The notes below the pieces were generated by a model. That model worked only from the letters and a program-made list of their open reading frames with translations, was not told the DNA's origin and did no database searches. A DNA stretch of 64,000 bases from Flavobacterium aquicola (lineage in GTDB: Bacteria; Bacteroidota; Bacteroidia; Flavobacteriales; Flavobacteriaceae). A program made the translations under genes and the position numbers. Positions 9,928 to 19,068 of the stretch are shown one piece after another (the first letter of the stretch is position 1; each line of letters opens with the position of its first letter). Location of the stretch: assembly GCF_003385115.1 (NCBI RefSeq), contig NZ_QUNI01000010.1:1-64000 (forward strand), in the 5' to 3' direction.

Positions 9928-10169
9928 ACTTTTTGTTTAAATTAATTGTTTTTTTGGTTAAGTTTTGTTTATGTTTTTATTACTTCGAATTTCAAAATTA
10001 TGAATTTATTAACATGTTCGACAAGATGAAATTTATATAGGCTTACGAAAACGTGATAGTGTTGAAAACTTTGCTTTTTATATTCATTTTTATGCGAATA
10101 TTTACAATAAATAAAAAATTATGTTACCTTTATTACGAATTGAATATTGTGATCCAATAATGCCCCTTT
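9928..10169. promoter_or_regulatory. Divergent control region between susC and the regulator gene
   Basis: This A+T-rich gap must hold both divergent promoters. A short dyad, TTACG-aaaa-CGTGA (one mismatch), lies near 10042-10055, and a TTACCTTT box near 10124-10131 could be the regulator promoter. No operator can be assigned with confidence. Confidence 0.4.
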
Positions 10170-11195
10170 ATGATGAAGAAAAAAATAACGTTAAAACAAA
10201 TTGCCAAAGAATTGGATGTTTCAATTTCAACTGTTTCAAAATCACTTAGGAACAGTCCGGAAATTGGTGAGGAAACACGATTAAAGGTTCAGGCATTTGC
10301 TAAGTTTTATCATTATAAACCGAATAATATTGCGCTTAGTCTGAAAAACCGTAAAACCAAAACTATTGGAATCATTATTCCAGAAATTGTACACCATTTT
10401 TTCTCTACTGTGATTAACGGTATTGAACAAATAGCCAATGAAAACGGATACAGTGTAGTTATCTGTCTGTCTGATGATTCTTTTGATAAAGAGGTGCTTA
10501 ACATGGAACTTTTGGCTAATGGAAGTATTGATGGTTTCATCATGTCTCTCTCTAAAGAAACCCAGTTTAAAGGTGATTTTCATCATATTACTGAAGTCAT
10601 AAACCAAGGAATGCCAGTGGTAATGTTCGACAGGGTGACCAATGAAATATTATGCGATAAAGTTATAATAGATGATAAACAGGCTGCTTATGAAGCTGTC
10701 CAGAGTTTAATTGATAAAGGACGAAAAAAAATAGCTTTGGTGACAACTGTCGATTATGTAAGCGTGGGAAAACTGAGAACTGATGGTTATGTGAAAGCCT
10801 TGCTGGATAATGGTCTGCCTTTTGATGAGCACTTGATTATAAAAATCGAAGACATTGATACCTGTGAAATTATTATTGGGAAACTGCTGGAAGACGAAGC
10901 TATTGATGCTGTTTTTGCCGTAAATGAAATATTTGCTGTCACCTGTATTAAAACAGCTAATAAAATAGGTTTAAATGTACCAAAAGATCTTGCAGTTATA
11001 GCATTTACAGATGGAATGATTTCCAAATATTCTACGCCAACAATTACAACTGTGAGTCAAAGCGGTGTTAAAATGGGGAACCGCGCTGCCAAAATAATTA
11101 TTGACCGTTTAGAATCTGAAGATGAATCTGAAGAAGAAAATTACATAACCGAAGTTATTGAAACCTATCTGGTAGAAAGAGAATCTACCAACTAA
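10170..11195 (+). CDS. LacI/GalR-family transcriptional regulator of the starch locus
   Basis: This 341-residue regulator has an N-terminal helix-turn-helix (about 3-50, TLKQIAKELDVSISTVSKSL) with the hinge region NNIALSLKNRKT. A periplasmic-binding-protein-like effector domain (about 60-335) begins TIGIIIPEIVHHFFS. It probably senses maltose or a derivative and controls the divergent sus block and the downstream transporter/phosphorylase operon. Its use contrasts with the SusR-type membrane regulator of the Bacteroides starch locus. ATG codons at 10170 and 10173 are both possible starts. A terminator follows the gene. Confidence 0.92.
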   Translation: MMKKKITLKQIAKELDVSISTVSKSLRNSPEIGEETRLKVQAFAKFYHYKPNNIALSLKNRKTKTIGIIIPEIVHHFFSTVINGIEQIANENGYSVVICLSDDSFDKEVLNMELLANGSIDGFIMSLSKETQFKGDFHHITEVINQGMPVVMFDRVTNEILCDKVIIDDKQAAYEAVQSLIDKGRKKIALVTTVDYVSVGKLRTDGYVKALLDNGLPFDEHLIIKIEDIDTCEIIIGKLLEDEAIDAVFAVNEIFAVTCIKTANKIGLNVPKDLAVIAFTDGMISKYSTPTITTVSQSGVKMGNRAAKIIIDRLESEDESEEENYITEVIETYLVERESTN

Positions 11196-11257
11196 TTTTA
11201 GACTTCAAAAAAAAATGAAGCAAAAGTTTTTTTAGATAAAATATAGTTTAAAAAATT

Positions 11258-11292
11258 AAAATCGAATGAATTTTTTCCATTCGATTTTTTTA
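11258..11292 (+). terminator. Terminator of the LacI-type regulator gene
   Basis: AAAATCGAATG pairs with CATTCGATTTT across a short T-rich loop and is followed by T. It separates the regulator from the transporter operon. Confidence 0.88.
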
Positions 11293-11521
11293 TTCCCAAA
11301 TGTTAATTCTAAAAAATTTGCAATGAAAATACGTAATTTATTAATTACTACAACCTTGTAGTAAAAAAAAACGATTGTTTTTGAATTTTATTGAAAATAA
11401 TCCAAAAAGAATTTTATACATTTACTCCACGTTTATAACTTTTCTTTTACTTCGAAAATAAGATGAGTTTTTTTTATAACGATAAATTTCGTGTTATAAT
11501 TTTTTTCAGACACGAAATCTT
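11293..11521. other. A+T-rich gap with two perfect dyads
   Basis: Two inverted repeats stand out. TTACTACAA-CC-TTGTAGTAA (11345-11364) has 9-bp arms with a two-base centre, the size of a protein-binding dyad. ATTTCGTGT and ACACGAAAT (11486-11494, 11510-11518) have a 15-base loop. Neither is followed by a T run in a terminator-like position. They could be operators for the neighbouring LacI-type protein, but no matching site was seen near susC. Confidence 0.45.
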
Positions 11522-11761
11522 TTGAAAAAAGGATTCATAAATTATTATGATGATTTAATGAATTTTTACAACAGTATAGCTAATATTTTAAATGAGTTTC
11601 CTGCAAAGGTTATTTATTTAACTGTACCGTATCACTGCGATAACAATTTTTATTTAAAACATACTGAATTTAGAAATGAATTAAAGTTCAATCATTTTTC
11701 GAAATATCATATTAGTTATTTTGGAAAGGGTGATCTAAAAAAGTTTGGTTTTGAAAATTGA
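11522..11761 (+). CDS. Possible small protein, unrecognised, TTG start
   Basis: An open frame of 79 residues from a TTG codon (an ATG lies 12 codons in). The composition looks protein-like (KVIYLTVPYHCDNNFYLKH), with no signal peptide or membrane segment. It resembles nothing I can name. It sits in the gap between the regulator and the MFS gene and may be a small gene, a remnant, or chance. No start signal is seen apart from a dyad ending three bases upstream. Confidence 0.3.
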   Translation: MKKGFINYYDDLMNFYNSIANILNEFPAKVIYLTVPYHCDNNFYLKHTEFRNELKFNHFSKYHISYFGKGDLKKFGFEN

Positions 11762-11884
11762 TTTTGGAGTAATGTTTTAGTCTCAATTTCATTTTGTAAT
11801 TTTTATATAAATTGGAGTTAGGCCTAAAATGAAAAATTCATTGTATTTGTCTGTTTAGTAAGTAAATAAGTAAAATTTTTAATA

Positions 11885-13240
11885 ATGGAAAAACGTAAAT
11901 TAAGTTTTTGGGAAATTTGGAACATGAGTTTCGGTTTCTTGGGAATACAAATGGGGTTTGCTCTTCAAAATGCAAACGCCAGCAGAATTCTTCAAATTTT
12001 TGGTGCCGATGTACATGAGCTGTCATGGTTCTGGATTATTGCTCCCTTAATGGGTTTGATAGTACAGCCTATTATTGGTCATTACAGTGATAAAACTTGG
12101 GGAAAATTTGGAAGACGAAAGCCGTTTTTTCTTGTTGGTGCAATATTAGCATCAGTAGGTTTAATTTTAATGCCACAAGCAAATATTTTTATTTCTGTAT
12201 TACCTGCTTTATGGGTTGGGGCCGGAATGTTAATGATAATGGACGCTTCCTTCAATATTGCCATGGAGCCTTTTCGCGCTTTAGTGGGTGATAATTTAAG
12301 GACAGATCAGCGTACAGCAGGTTTTAGTATTCAAACTGCTTTGATTGGTTTTGGGGCTGTAATCGGTTCGGCGCTGCCTTATGTTTTGGCAAAATGGTTT
12401 CACGTTTCAAATAGTACCGTGCCGGGAAGTGTACCTTTAAACCTAACATTGTCATTTATTATCGGAGCGGCTGTTTTAATTGGTTCGATTGTAGTGACTT
12501 TGGTTACAACCAAAGAATACTCTCCAGAAGAATTAGCCCGATTTGAAGATCCTCAAGGTGAAGTCGAAATCAAAACAGAAGAGCAGTCAAAACTCACAGA
12601 TATTTTTGCTGATTTTGCAAAAATGCCTACGACGATGCGTCAATTAAGCTGGGTACAGTTCTTTTCCTGGTTTGGGTTATTCGGTATGTGGGTGTTTACA
12701 ACTCCAGCCATTGCACACCATATTTACGGTTTGCCATTAAGCGACAGTTCAAGCCAGCAATATCAGGACGCTGGAGACTGGGTTGGAATTCTATTTGGCG
12801 TTTACAACTTAGTTTCGGCTATCGTTGCGCTGTTTTTTTTACCATACATTGCTAAAAAAATCGGACGAAAATCTACCCATGCATTGTCATTAGTTATTGG
12901 CGGGATCGGTTTGATCTCAATTTACTTTATGCCAGATGAAAATTGGGTGGTACTTCCTATGGTTTTGGTAGGAGTGGCTTGGGCAAGTATTTTGGCAATG
13001 CCTTATGCAATTTTAGCAGGATCTATAGCGCCTAAAAAAATGGGAGTTTACATGGGAATCTTCAACTTTTTTGTTGTAATTCCACAAATCATAAATGCAC
13101 TTATTGGAGGTCCAATTGTAAAATATCTTTATAATGGCGATGCCATTTATGCTTTAATCACCAGCGGAGTAAGTTTTTTAATCGCCGCTGTTTTGGTCTA
13201 CAAAGTAAAAGATGTAGATGATATAACACCAAAAATATAA
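11885..13240 (+). CDS. MFS sugar (maltose-type) transporter
   Basis: The 451-residue inner-membrane protein has about 12 hydrophobic segments. The MFS loop motif GHYSDKTWGKFGRRKP near 63-80 fits the family. The N-terminus, with FWEIWNMSFGFLGIQMGFALQ, is like sucrose/maltose symporters of the SLC45/GPH kind. It probably moves maltose or maltodextrin from periplasm to cytoplasm with a cation. It is the first gene of a plus-strand run, 17 bases before the phosphoglucomutase gene, whose product and the maltose phosphorylase would act on the imported sugar. Confidence 0.88.
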   Translation: MEKRKLSFWEIWNMSFGFLGIQMGFALQNANASRILQIFGADVHELSWFWIIAPLMGLIVQPIIGHYSDKTWGKFGRRKPFFLVGAILASVGLILMPQANIFISVLPALWVGAGMLMIMDASFNIAMEPFRALVGDNLRTDQRTAGFSIQTALIGFGAVIGSALPYVLAKWFHVSNSTVPGSVPLNLTLSFIIGAAVLIGSIVVTLVTTKEYSPEELARFEDPQGEVEIKTEEQSKLTDIFADFAKMPTTMRQLSWVQFFSWFGLFGMWVFTTPAIAHHIYGLPLSDSSSQQYQDAGDWVGILFGVYNLVSAIVALFFLPYIAKKIGRKSTHALSLVIGGIGLISIYFMPDENWVVLPMVLVGVAWASILAMPYAILAGSIAPKKMGVYMGIFNFFVVIPQIINALIGGPIVKYLYNGDAIYALITSGVSFLIAAVLVYKVKDVDDITPKI

Positions 13241-13257
13241 ATAAGAATCTCAAAATA

Positions 13258-13914
13258 ATGAACACAAAAGCATTCATATTCGACCTTGATGGCGTAATCG
13301 TGGACACTGCCAAATATCATTTCTTGGCGTGGAAAAAAATCGCAAATGGATTAGGAATTGATTTCACATTAGAACATAATGAATTATTGAAAGGAGTGAG
13401 CCGAGTTCGTTCCTTAGATATCATTTTAGAACTAGGAAACGTGCAGGCTTCTCAGGAGCAAAAAGACAAATGGTTAATCCAAAAAAATGAAGATTACCTT
13501 TCGTATTTAGTAGATATGAATGAGACTGAAATTTTGCCGGGGGTAATGAAAGTTTTAAAGTTTTTGAAAGCAAATAATCAGCCAATTGCCTTAGGTTCGG
13601 CCAGTAAAAATGCAAGACCAATTCTTGAAAAAACGGGAATTCTGTCTTTTTTTGATGCTATCGTAGACGGGAATGATGTCGTTAATGCAAAACCAGACCC
13701 GGAAGTTTTTCTTCATGCCGCACGATTATTGAATGTTTCAAATGAGAATTCAATTGTTTTTGAAGATTCGGTTGCAGGAATCCAGGCAGCAAACATTGCC
13801 AAAATGCTTAGTATTGGTATTGGTCATGAAGAAACGCTGTATGAAGCACAATACAATTTTAAAGATTTCACTGAAATTAATTCTACTTTTTTAGAATTAT
13901 TAATAAACAATTAA
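13258..13914 (+). CDS. pgmB: Beta-phosphoglucomutase
   Basis: This 218-residue HAD-family enzyme converts beta-glucose 1-phosphate to glucose 6-phosphate. The HAD motifs are all visible: FDLDGVIVDT with D9 and D11, GSASKNA (motif II, near 113), K of AKPDPEVF (motif III) and FEDSVAGIQAA (motif IV). The length is normal. It sits between the transporter and the GH65 phosphorylase, whose product is beta-glucose 1-phosphate, which fixes the substrate well. Spacing to the transporter is 17 bases. Confidence 0.94.
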   Translation: MNTKAFIFDLDGVIVDTAKYHFLAWKKIANGLGIDFTLEHNELLKGVSRVRSLDIILELGNVQASQEQKDKWLIQKNEDYLSYLVDMNETEILPGVMKVLKFLKANNQPIALGSASKNARPILEKTGILSFFDAIVDGNDVVNAKPDPEVFLHAARLLNVSNENSIVFEDSVAGIQAANIAKMLSIGIGHEETLYEAQYNFKDFTEINSTFLELLINN

Positions 13915-13942
13915 AAGAAAATTAGTCAGTTAGAAAATAAGC

Positions 13943-14015
13943 CAATTAGATAATTCACAAAGGGTTTAATTTTCAAATTATCTAATTGACACATTATCTA
14001 ATTTTCAAATTAACA
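13943..14015. repeat. Short inverted and direct repeats between pgmB and maltose phosphorylase
   Basis: CAATTAGATAATT (13943-13955) is repeated as an exact inverse at 13976-13988 (AATTATCTAATTG). The ATTATCTAATT word then recurs directly near 13993, each time beside TTTTCAAATT. It is a low-complexity repeat cluster in a 111-base gap inside the operon. The stem could also form in the RNA between the two genes, but no terminator-like T run follows. Confidence 0.6.
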
Positions 14016-14025
14016 CATTAAAAAA

Positions 14026-16320
14026 ATGAATCAAGATTATATAAAACCAGATAATTGGTCTATCATAGAGGAAGGATTTGATAGGGAACAAGTAAAATCT
14101 TCGGAAAGTTTATTTAGTATCGGTAACGGTGCGATGGGGCAGAGAGCCAATTTTGAAGAAAATTATACAGGAGAAACTTTTCAGGGAAGTTATATCGCCG
14201 GAATTTATTATCCAGATAAAACTAAAGTGGGCTGGTGGAAAAATGGATACCCAAAATATTTTGCGAAAGTACTGAACGCTCCAAACTGGATTGGAATTGA
14301 TATCGAAATCAACGGTGAAAACTTTGATTTAAATACCTGTACCGAAGTTTCCAATTACCGTCGGGAACTGAATATGAAAGAAGGCTGGTATCACCGTTCA
14401 TTTCACGCAACTCTTAAAAACGGTACCGAAGTAGCTGTTGATGTCCGTCGTTTTTTATCGTTAGATTTAGATGAAGTTGGAGTGATTAATTATGAAATTA
14501 CGCCTTTAAATAAAGATGCCAAAATCATTTACAAACCGTATATCGATGCAGGGGTAACAAACGAAGATGCAAACTGGGACGAAAAATTCTGGGAGCCTTT
14601 GGACGTAAAAAAATCAGGAAATGAAGCTTTTGTTACGGCGCAGACTTTCAAAACGCATTTTAAAGTAACAACTTTTATGCAGAATACCATTTTTGCAAAA
14701 GGAGAAAAACAAAATTTGTCACCGATTTCGGTTGATACAAAATCGGATAAAATCTTATTTTATTATGATGTTATCGTAGCAAAAGGAGAAAAATCAGGAA
14801 TCCAAAAAATTGGCGGCTATACCGTTTCATTAAACCATGAAGACACGATTTTGGCTGCCGAAAATGTTATCAAGACTGCTTTAGCAAAAGGTTACAATCA
14901 GTTATTACAAGACCAGATTGATGCTTGGGCAAAAATTTGGGAAATGTCAGACATTACTATTGACGGCGATGTAAAAGCACAGCAGGGAATCCGATTTAAT
15001 ATTTTTCAATTGAATCAGACGTATTTAGGAAAAGATTCCCGTTTGAATATTGGACCAAAAGGATTCACTGGTGAAAAATACGGAGGATCTACTTATTGGG
15101 ATACTGAGGCATATTGCATACCATTTTATATGGCTACAAAAGATCAGCAGGTGGCTCGTAATTTATTGACGTACCGTTATAATCAATTGGATAAAGCAAT
15201 TGAAAATGCTAAAGATAATTTAGGATTTACTAATGGTGCAGCATTGTATCCGATGGTTACGATGAATGGTGAGGAATGCCACAATGAATGGGAAATCACG
15301 CATGAAGAAATCCATAGAAACGGTGCGATTGCTTTTGCGATTTACAACTACTACCGTTTTACGGGAGATTACAGTTACATTCCAGAGAAAGGATTGGAAG
15401 TTTTAATTGGTATTGCCCGTTTTTGGCACCAAAGAGCTTCTTTCTCCAAAAACAAAAATCAGTATATGATTTTGGGAGTAACTGGGCCTAACGAATACGA
15501 AAACAACATCAACAATAATTTTTATACCAATTATATTGCTAAATGGTGTATTGATTATGCTGCGGAACAAATTCAAAAAGTATCTTTAGAATATCCATCA
15601 GATCATAAACGAATTATAGAAAAAGTAAAACTTTCTGATGCCGAATTGCAGGAATGGAACAAAGTTGCTGGCAATATGTATTTCCCAAGATCGGAAGAAA
15701 TGGGTATTTACCTGCAGCAGGATGGGTTCTTGGACAAAGATTTAGTTCGTGTAAAAGATTTAGACCGTTCGCAACGTCCAATCAACCAGAAATGGTCTTG
15801 GGACAGAGTATTGCGTTCACCATACATCAAACAAGCTGATGTATTGCAGTGTTTCTATTTCTTTGAAGATCATTTCTCTAAAGAAGAATTGGAACGTAAT
15901 TTTGATTTCTACGAATCATTTACAGTGCATGAAAGTTCGCTTTCTCCTTGCGTTCACTCGATTCAGGCTGCTTTATTAGACAAAATGGATATGGCGTATG
16001 CTTTCTATTTAAGAACTTCCCGTTTAGATCTTGACGATTATAATAAAGAGGTAGAAGAAGGCTGTCATATTACATCAATGGCGGGAACCTGGATGAGTAT
16101 TGTTGAAGGCTTCGGCGGAATGAGAGTTAAAAATGATGCACTTCATTTCTCTCCTAAAATCCCTAAAGAATGGGGAGGATATTCCTTTAAAATTAATTTC
16201 AGAAACCAGATTGTAAAGATTTCTGTAAATCATCAGGAAACAAAATTATCTTTAGAAGGAACTCAAGAGTTAACCGTTTTTGTGAACGGAACAGCAGTTT
16301 TGGTTCAGCCTAATAATTAA
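14026..16320 (+). CDS. GH65 maltose phosphorylase
   Basis: The 764-residue cytoplasmic enzyme phosphorolyses maltose to glucose and beta-glucose 1-phosphate. It has the full GH65 length: N-terminal beta-sandwich (about 1-270), helical barrel (about 310-680) and a small C-terminal beta domain. The region ECHNEWEITHEEIHR (417-431) matches the GH65 stretch carrying the general acid glutamate. GGSTYWDTEAYCIPF near 350 is another conserved block. The preceding pgmB gene supports maltose rather than trehalose or kojibiose as substrate, but relatives with other substrates look alike. A terminator follows. Confidence 0.9.
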   Translation: MNQDYIKPDNWSIIEEGFDREQVKSSESLFSIGNGAMGQRANFEENYTGETFQGSYIAGIYYPDKTKVGWWKNGYPKYFAKVLNAPNWIGIDIEINGENFDLNTCTEVSNYRRELNMKEGWYHRSFHATLKNGTEVAVDVRRFLSLDLDEVGVINYEITPLNKDAKIIYKPYIDAGVTNEDANWDEKFWEPLDVKKSGNEAFVTAQTFKTHFKVTTFMQNTIFAKGEKQNLSPISVDTKSDKILFYYDVIVAKGEKSGIQKIGGYTVSLNHEDTILAAENVIKTALAKGYNQLLQDQIDAWAKIWEMSDITIDGDVKAQQGIRFNIFQLNQTYLGKDSRLNIGPKGFTGEKYGGSTYWDTEAYCIPFYMATKDQQVARNLLTYRYNQLDKAIENAKDNLGFTNGAALYPMVTMNGEECHNEWEITHEEIHRNGAIAFAIYNYYRFTGDYSYIPEKGLEVLIGIARFWHQRASFSKNKNQYMILGVTGPNEYENNINNNFYTNYIAKWCIDYAAEQIQKVSLEYPSDHKRIIEKVKLSDAELQEWNKVAGNMYFPRSEEMGIYLQQDGFLDKDLVRVKDLDRSQRPINQKWSWDRVLRSPYIKQADVLQCFYFFEDHFSKEELERNFDFYESFTVHESSLSPCVHSIQAALLDKMDMAYAFYLRTSRLDLDDYNKEVEEGCHITSMAGTWMSIVEGFGGMRVKNDALHFSPKIPKEWGGYSFKINFRNQIVKISVNHQETKLSLEGTQELTVFVNGTAVLVQPNN

Positions 16321-16334
16321 AATCAAATCAATAA

Positions 16335-16371
16335 CAAACCCTTTTGAAGTTCTGCTTCGAAAGGGTTTTAA
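16335..16371 (+). terminator. Terminator or attenuator after maltose phosphorylase
   Basis: AAACCCTTT(TG)AAG pairs with CTTCGAAAGGGTTT, loop TTCTG, with T-rich sequence after it. The next gene, a GH13 amylase, begins only ~14 bases later, so read-through or a separate promoter is needed for it. Confidence 0.8.
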
Positions 16372-16384
16372 AATTATAAGCACA

Positions 16385-18223
16385 ATGAAGAAAGTAATCA
16401 TCTTATTATTTTTCATCTCTACATCAGTTTTTGCACAAATTGATAGAGTAGAACCTCCTTTTTGGTATGCAGGAATGCATAATCCAGAATTGCAGATTAT
16501 GTTTTATGGCAAAAATATTGCTCAAAATGAAGTGTCAGTATCCAATAGTATTGTAATTAAAGACGTAAAAAAAACAGAGAATTCCAACTATCTTTTTGTT
16601 ACAATCGATACTAAAAGTGTAACAGCTCAAGATTTTGTTTTTTCTTTTTCTAAAGATAAAAAGGTCAATTTCACTAGAAAGTATAGTTTAAAACAAAGAA
16701 GAGAAAACTCAGCTTCCAGAAAAGGCTACGATGCTTCGGATTTGATTTATCTTATCATGTCCGATCGTTTTGCAAATGGTAATTCAAAAAATGACAGTGA
16801 CAAATCAGTTACCGAAAAAGGAAACAGAGCACTTCCAGGCGGGAGACACGGAGGTGACATTGCAGGCATGATTCAGCATTTGGATTACATTAAAGAGTTA
16901 GGTGCTACAGCACTTTGGCCAACACCGCTTTGTGAAGACAACGACAAAGCTTACTCATATCACACTTACGGACAATCGGATGTTTATAAAATAGATCCGC
17001 GCTTTGGAACTAATGAAGAATATGTGCAGCTTTCATCAGAATTGCATAAACGCGACATGAAACTCATCATGGATTATGTAACAAATCACTGGGGAGCCGA
17101 ACATTGGATGGTAAAAGATCTGCCTTCTCAAGATTGGCTGCATCAATTTCCAGAATTTACACAAACAAATTACCGAATGACCACACAGTTTGACACTAAT
17201 GCTTCGCAAATTGATGCCAAAAAGTGTATGGATGGCTGGTTTGTAAAATCTATGCCTGATTTAAATCAGTCTAATTCTTTGGTAAACACTTATTTGAAAC
17301 AAAACGCTATTTGGTGGATTGAGTATGCTAATCTTGATGGTTTTCGTGTAGATACTTATTCGTATTGTGATAAAAAAGGGATTGCCGAATGGACTAAAGC
17401 AGTAACAGATGAATATCCTAATTTCAATATCGTTGGTGAGGTGTGGATGCACTCGCAGGCTCAAATGGCCTATTGGCAGAAAGACAGTAAAATTGCGGCA
17501 ATAGAAAATTATAATTCAAATCTGCCTTCTGTTATGGATTTTACTTTGAATGATGCTTTTGCCAAAGTTTTTAATGAAGATAAGGATTCATGGAACGGAG
17601 GAATGATAAATGTTTATGAAAATTTCACCAATGACTTTTTATATCCAAATATCAATAATATCCTGACTTTTGTCGAAAATCATGACACTAATCGTTTCAA
17701 TGAAATTTATCAGAAAGATTTTTCGAAATATAAAATGGCGATGACTTTGCTGGCAACTGTTCGCGGAATTCCTCAGATTTATTACGGTTCTGAGATTGCA
17801 ATGGCGGGAAATAAAGACAAAGAAGGAGATGCAGCCATTCGTCAGGATTTCCCTGGAGGCTGGGAAGGAGACAAAAATAATGCTTTTACAAAAGCAGGAA
17901 GAACGCCAGAACAGCAGCAGTTTTTTGACTTTTCGGCTCAATTATTCAATTGGAGAAAATCGAATGATGCCGTTCATTTTGGAAAAACCAAGCATTACAT
18001 TCCAGAGAACAATGTATACGTTTATTTCAGATATACAGATTCCAAGTCGGTAATGGTTGTGATTAATAACAGTAAAGAAGCAAAAACTTTTTCAACCAAT
18101 CGTTTTCAAGAAAGTATCTTAAATTATAAAATAGGAAACGAAGTACTTACGGGAAAATCAATCGATTTGAAAAACGATATTACTATAGAAGGAAAATCGG
18201 TTCTGATTTTAGAATTGAAATAA
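16385..18223 (+). CDS. GH13 neopullulanase/alpha-amylase (SusA-like)
   Basis: This 612-residue enzyme has a signal peptide (about 1-18, ending VFAQ) and is probably periplasmic. An N-terminal cyclomaltodextrinase-type domain (about 19-100, VEPPFWYAGMHNPELQI) precedes the GH13 barrel (about 115-530). Visible catalytic residues are D323 in DGFRVD, E352 in VGEVWMH and D434 in ENHDTNR. A short beta-rich C-terminal domain follows. Layout and locus match SusA-type enzymes that cut maltodextrins after import through SusC/D. It has no T9SS tail, unlike the other amylase of the locus. Confidence 0.92.
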   Translation: MKKVIILLFFISTSVFAQIDRVEPPFWYAGMHNPELQIMFYGKNIAQNEVSVSNSIVIKDVKKTENSNYLFVTIDTKSVTAQDFVFSFSKDKKVNFTRKYSLKQRRENSASRKGYDASDLIYLIMSDRFANGNSKNDSDKSVTEKGNRALPGGRHGGDIAGMIQHLDYIKELGATALWPTPLCEDNDKAYSYHTYGQSDVYKIDPRFGTNEEYVQLSSELHKRDMKLIMDYVTNHWGAEHWMVKDLPSQDWLHQFPEFTQTNYRMTTQFDTNASQIDAKKCMDGWFVKSMPDLNQSNSLVNTYLKQNAIWWIEYANLDGFRVDTYSYCDKKGIAEWTKAVTDEYPNFNIVGEVWMHSQAQMAYWQKDSKIAAIENYNSNLPSVMDFTLNDAFAKVFNEDKDSWNGGMINVYENFTNDFLYPNINNILTFVENHDTNRFNEIYQKDFSKYKMAMTLLATVRGIPQIYYGSEIAMAGNKDKEGDAAIRQDFPGGWEGDKNNAFTKAGRTPEQQQFFDFSAQLFNWRKSNDAVHFGKTKHYIPENNVYVYFRYTDSKSVMVVINNSKEAKTFSTNRFQESILNYKIGNEVLTGKSIDLKNDITIEGKSVLILELK

Positions 18224-18244
18224 TAAACCAAATTAATCCAAATC

Positions 18245-18278
18245 AAAAACGTCTTTAGAAATAAAGGCGTTTTTTTAT
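18245..18278 (+). terminator. Terminator of the starch operon
   Basis: AAAAACGTCTTTA pairs with TAAAGGCGTTTTT (one G-T pair), loop GAAA, followed by T. It ends the plus-strand starch genes, 22 bases after the stop codon. Confidence 0.9.
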
Positions 18279-18319
18279 GTTTACATTTGATGAAAATAGC
18301 ACATAACAGCAATTATAAT

Positions 18320-19006
18320 ATGAACAAAATTCTCAAGATCGGACACCGCGGAGCCAAAGGTTATGAACTAGAAAACACTTTGATTTCTTTTGAAAAAGCA
18401 ATAGAAATGGATGCCAACGGAATCGAATTGGACGTGCATCTCAGCCTCGATGGTCATTTGATTGTGATCCACGATGAAACGATAGACCGAACCACAAACG
18501 GCAAAGGAATAGTAAATCAAATGACATTACAGGAACTAAAATCCTTTACAATTGATGAAAAACACTTGATTCCAACATTGGACGAGGTTTTGGATTTGGT
18601 TAACAAAAGATGTTTTGTGAATATCGAATTAAAAAATCAGGACACGGCCGAAAAAGTTGTTCAATTGATAGAGCATTATGTTTTAGAAAAAAAATGGAAC
18701 AACGATCATTTTATAGTTTCTAGTTTTGATTGGAATGCCCTGCAGCAAGTGCGATTTTTAAACGAAGATGTTCGAATCGGAGTCTTAACCGAAACCGATA
18801 TGGATTTAGCCATTTCTTTCGCTCGATTCCTCAAAGCCGAAGCCTTGCACCCCGATTTTCAATTATTAACCAATGAATATACCACTAAAATTCAGGAGAA
18901 AGGAATTCTTGTCTTTCCTTGGACCGTCAATGAAATAGATGATATTCAAAAAATGAAAGACTTCGGTGTGGATGGAATTATTACTGATTTTTTGGATAGG
19001 ATCTAA
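18320..19006 (+). CDS. Glycerophosphodiester phosphodiesterase
   Basis: The protein of 228 residues (from the ATG at 18320) hydrolyses glycerophosphodiesters to glycerol 3-phosphate and an alcohol. The GDPD signature is clear: GHRGAKGYELENT near 8-20, then ELDVHLSLDGHLIVIHDE with its metal and catalytic histidines, then WTVNEIDD and GVDGIITDF at the C-terminal end. No signal peptide is seen with this start, so it is cytoplasmic. An in-frame ATG at 18287 would overlap the sequence just after the terminator and adds no conserved residues. Confidence 0.92.
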   Translation: MNKILKIGHRGAKGYELENTLISFEKAIEMDANGIELDVHLSLDGHLIVIHDETIDRTTNGKGIVNQMTLQELKSFTIDEKHLIPTLDEVLDLVNKRCFVNIELKNQDTAEKVVQLIEHYVLEKKWNNDHFIVSSFDWNALQQVRFLNEDVRIGVLTETDMDLAISFARFLKAEALHPDFQLLTNEYTTKIQEKGILVFPWTVNEIDDIQKMKDFGVDGIITDFLDRI

Positions 19007-19068
19007 AGAAGCAAGCAGTAATTGTTTCAATCTCTTAATGTCTGAAGTGTCAGTATAAACTCAATATT

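Noticed and set aside
10042..10055. Operator for the LacI-type regulator (TTACG-aaaa-CGTGA)
   Set aside because: The dyad is short and has a mismatch, and no second copy was seen before the transporter operon, so it is mentioned only as a weak candidate.
10281..10607. 108-codon frame opposite the LacI-type regulator
   Set aside because: Shadow frame inside a clear regulator gene.
17639..17941. 100-codon frame opposite the second amylase
   Set aside because: Shadow frame within a well supported GH13 gene; it has no independent start context.
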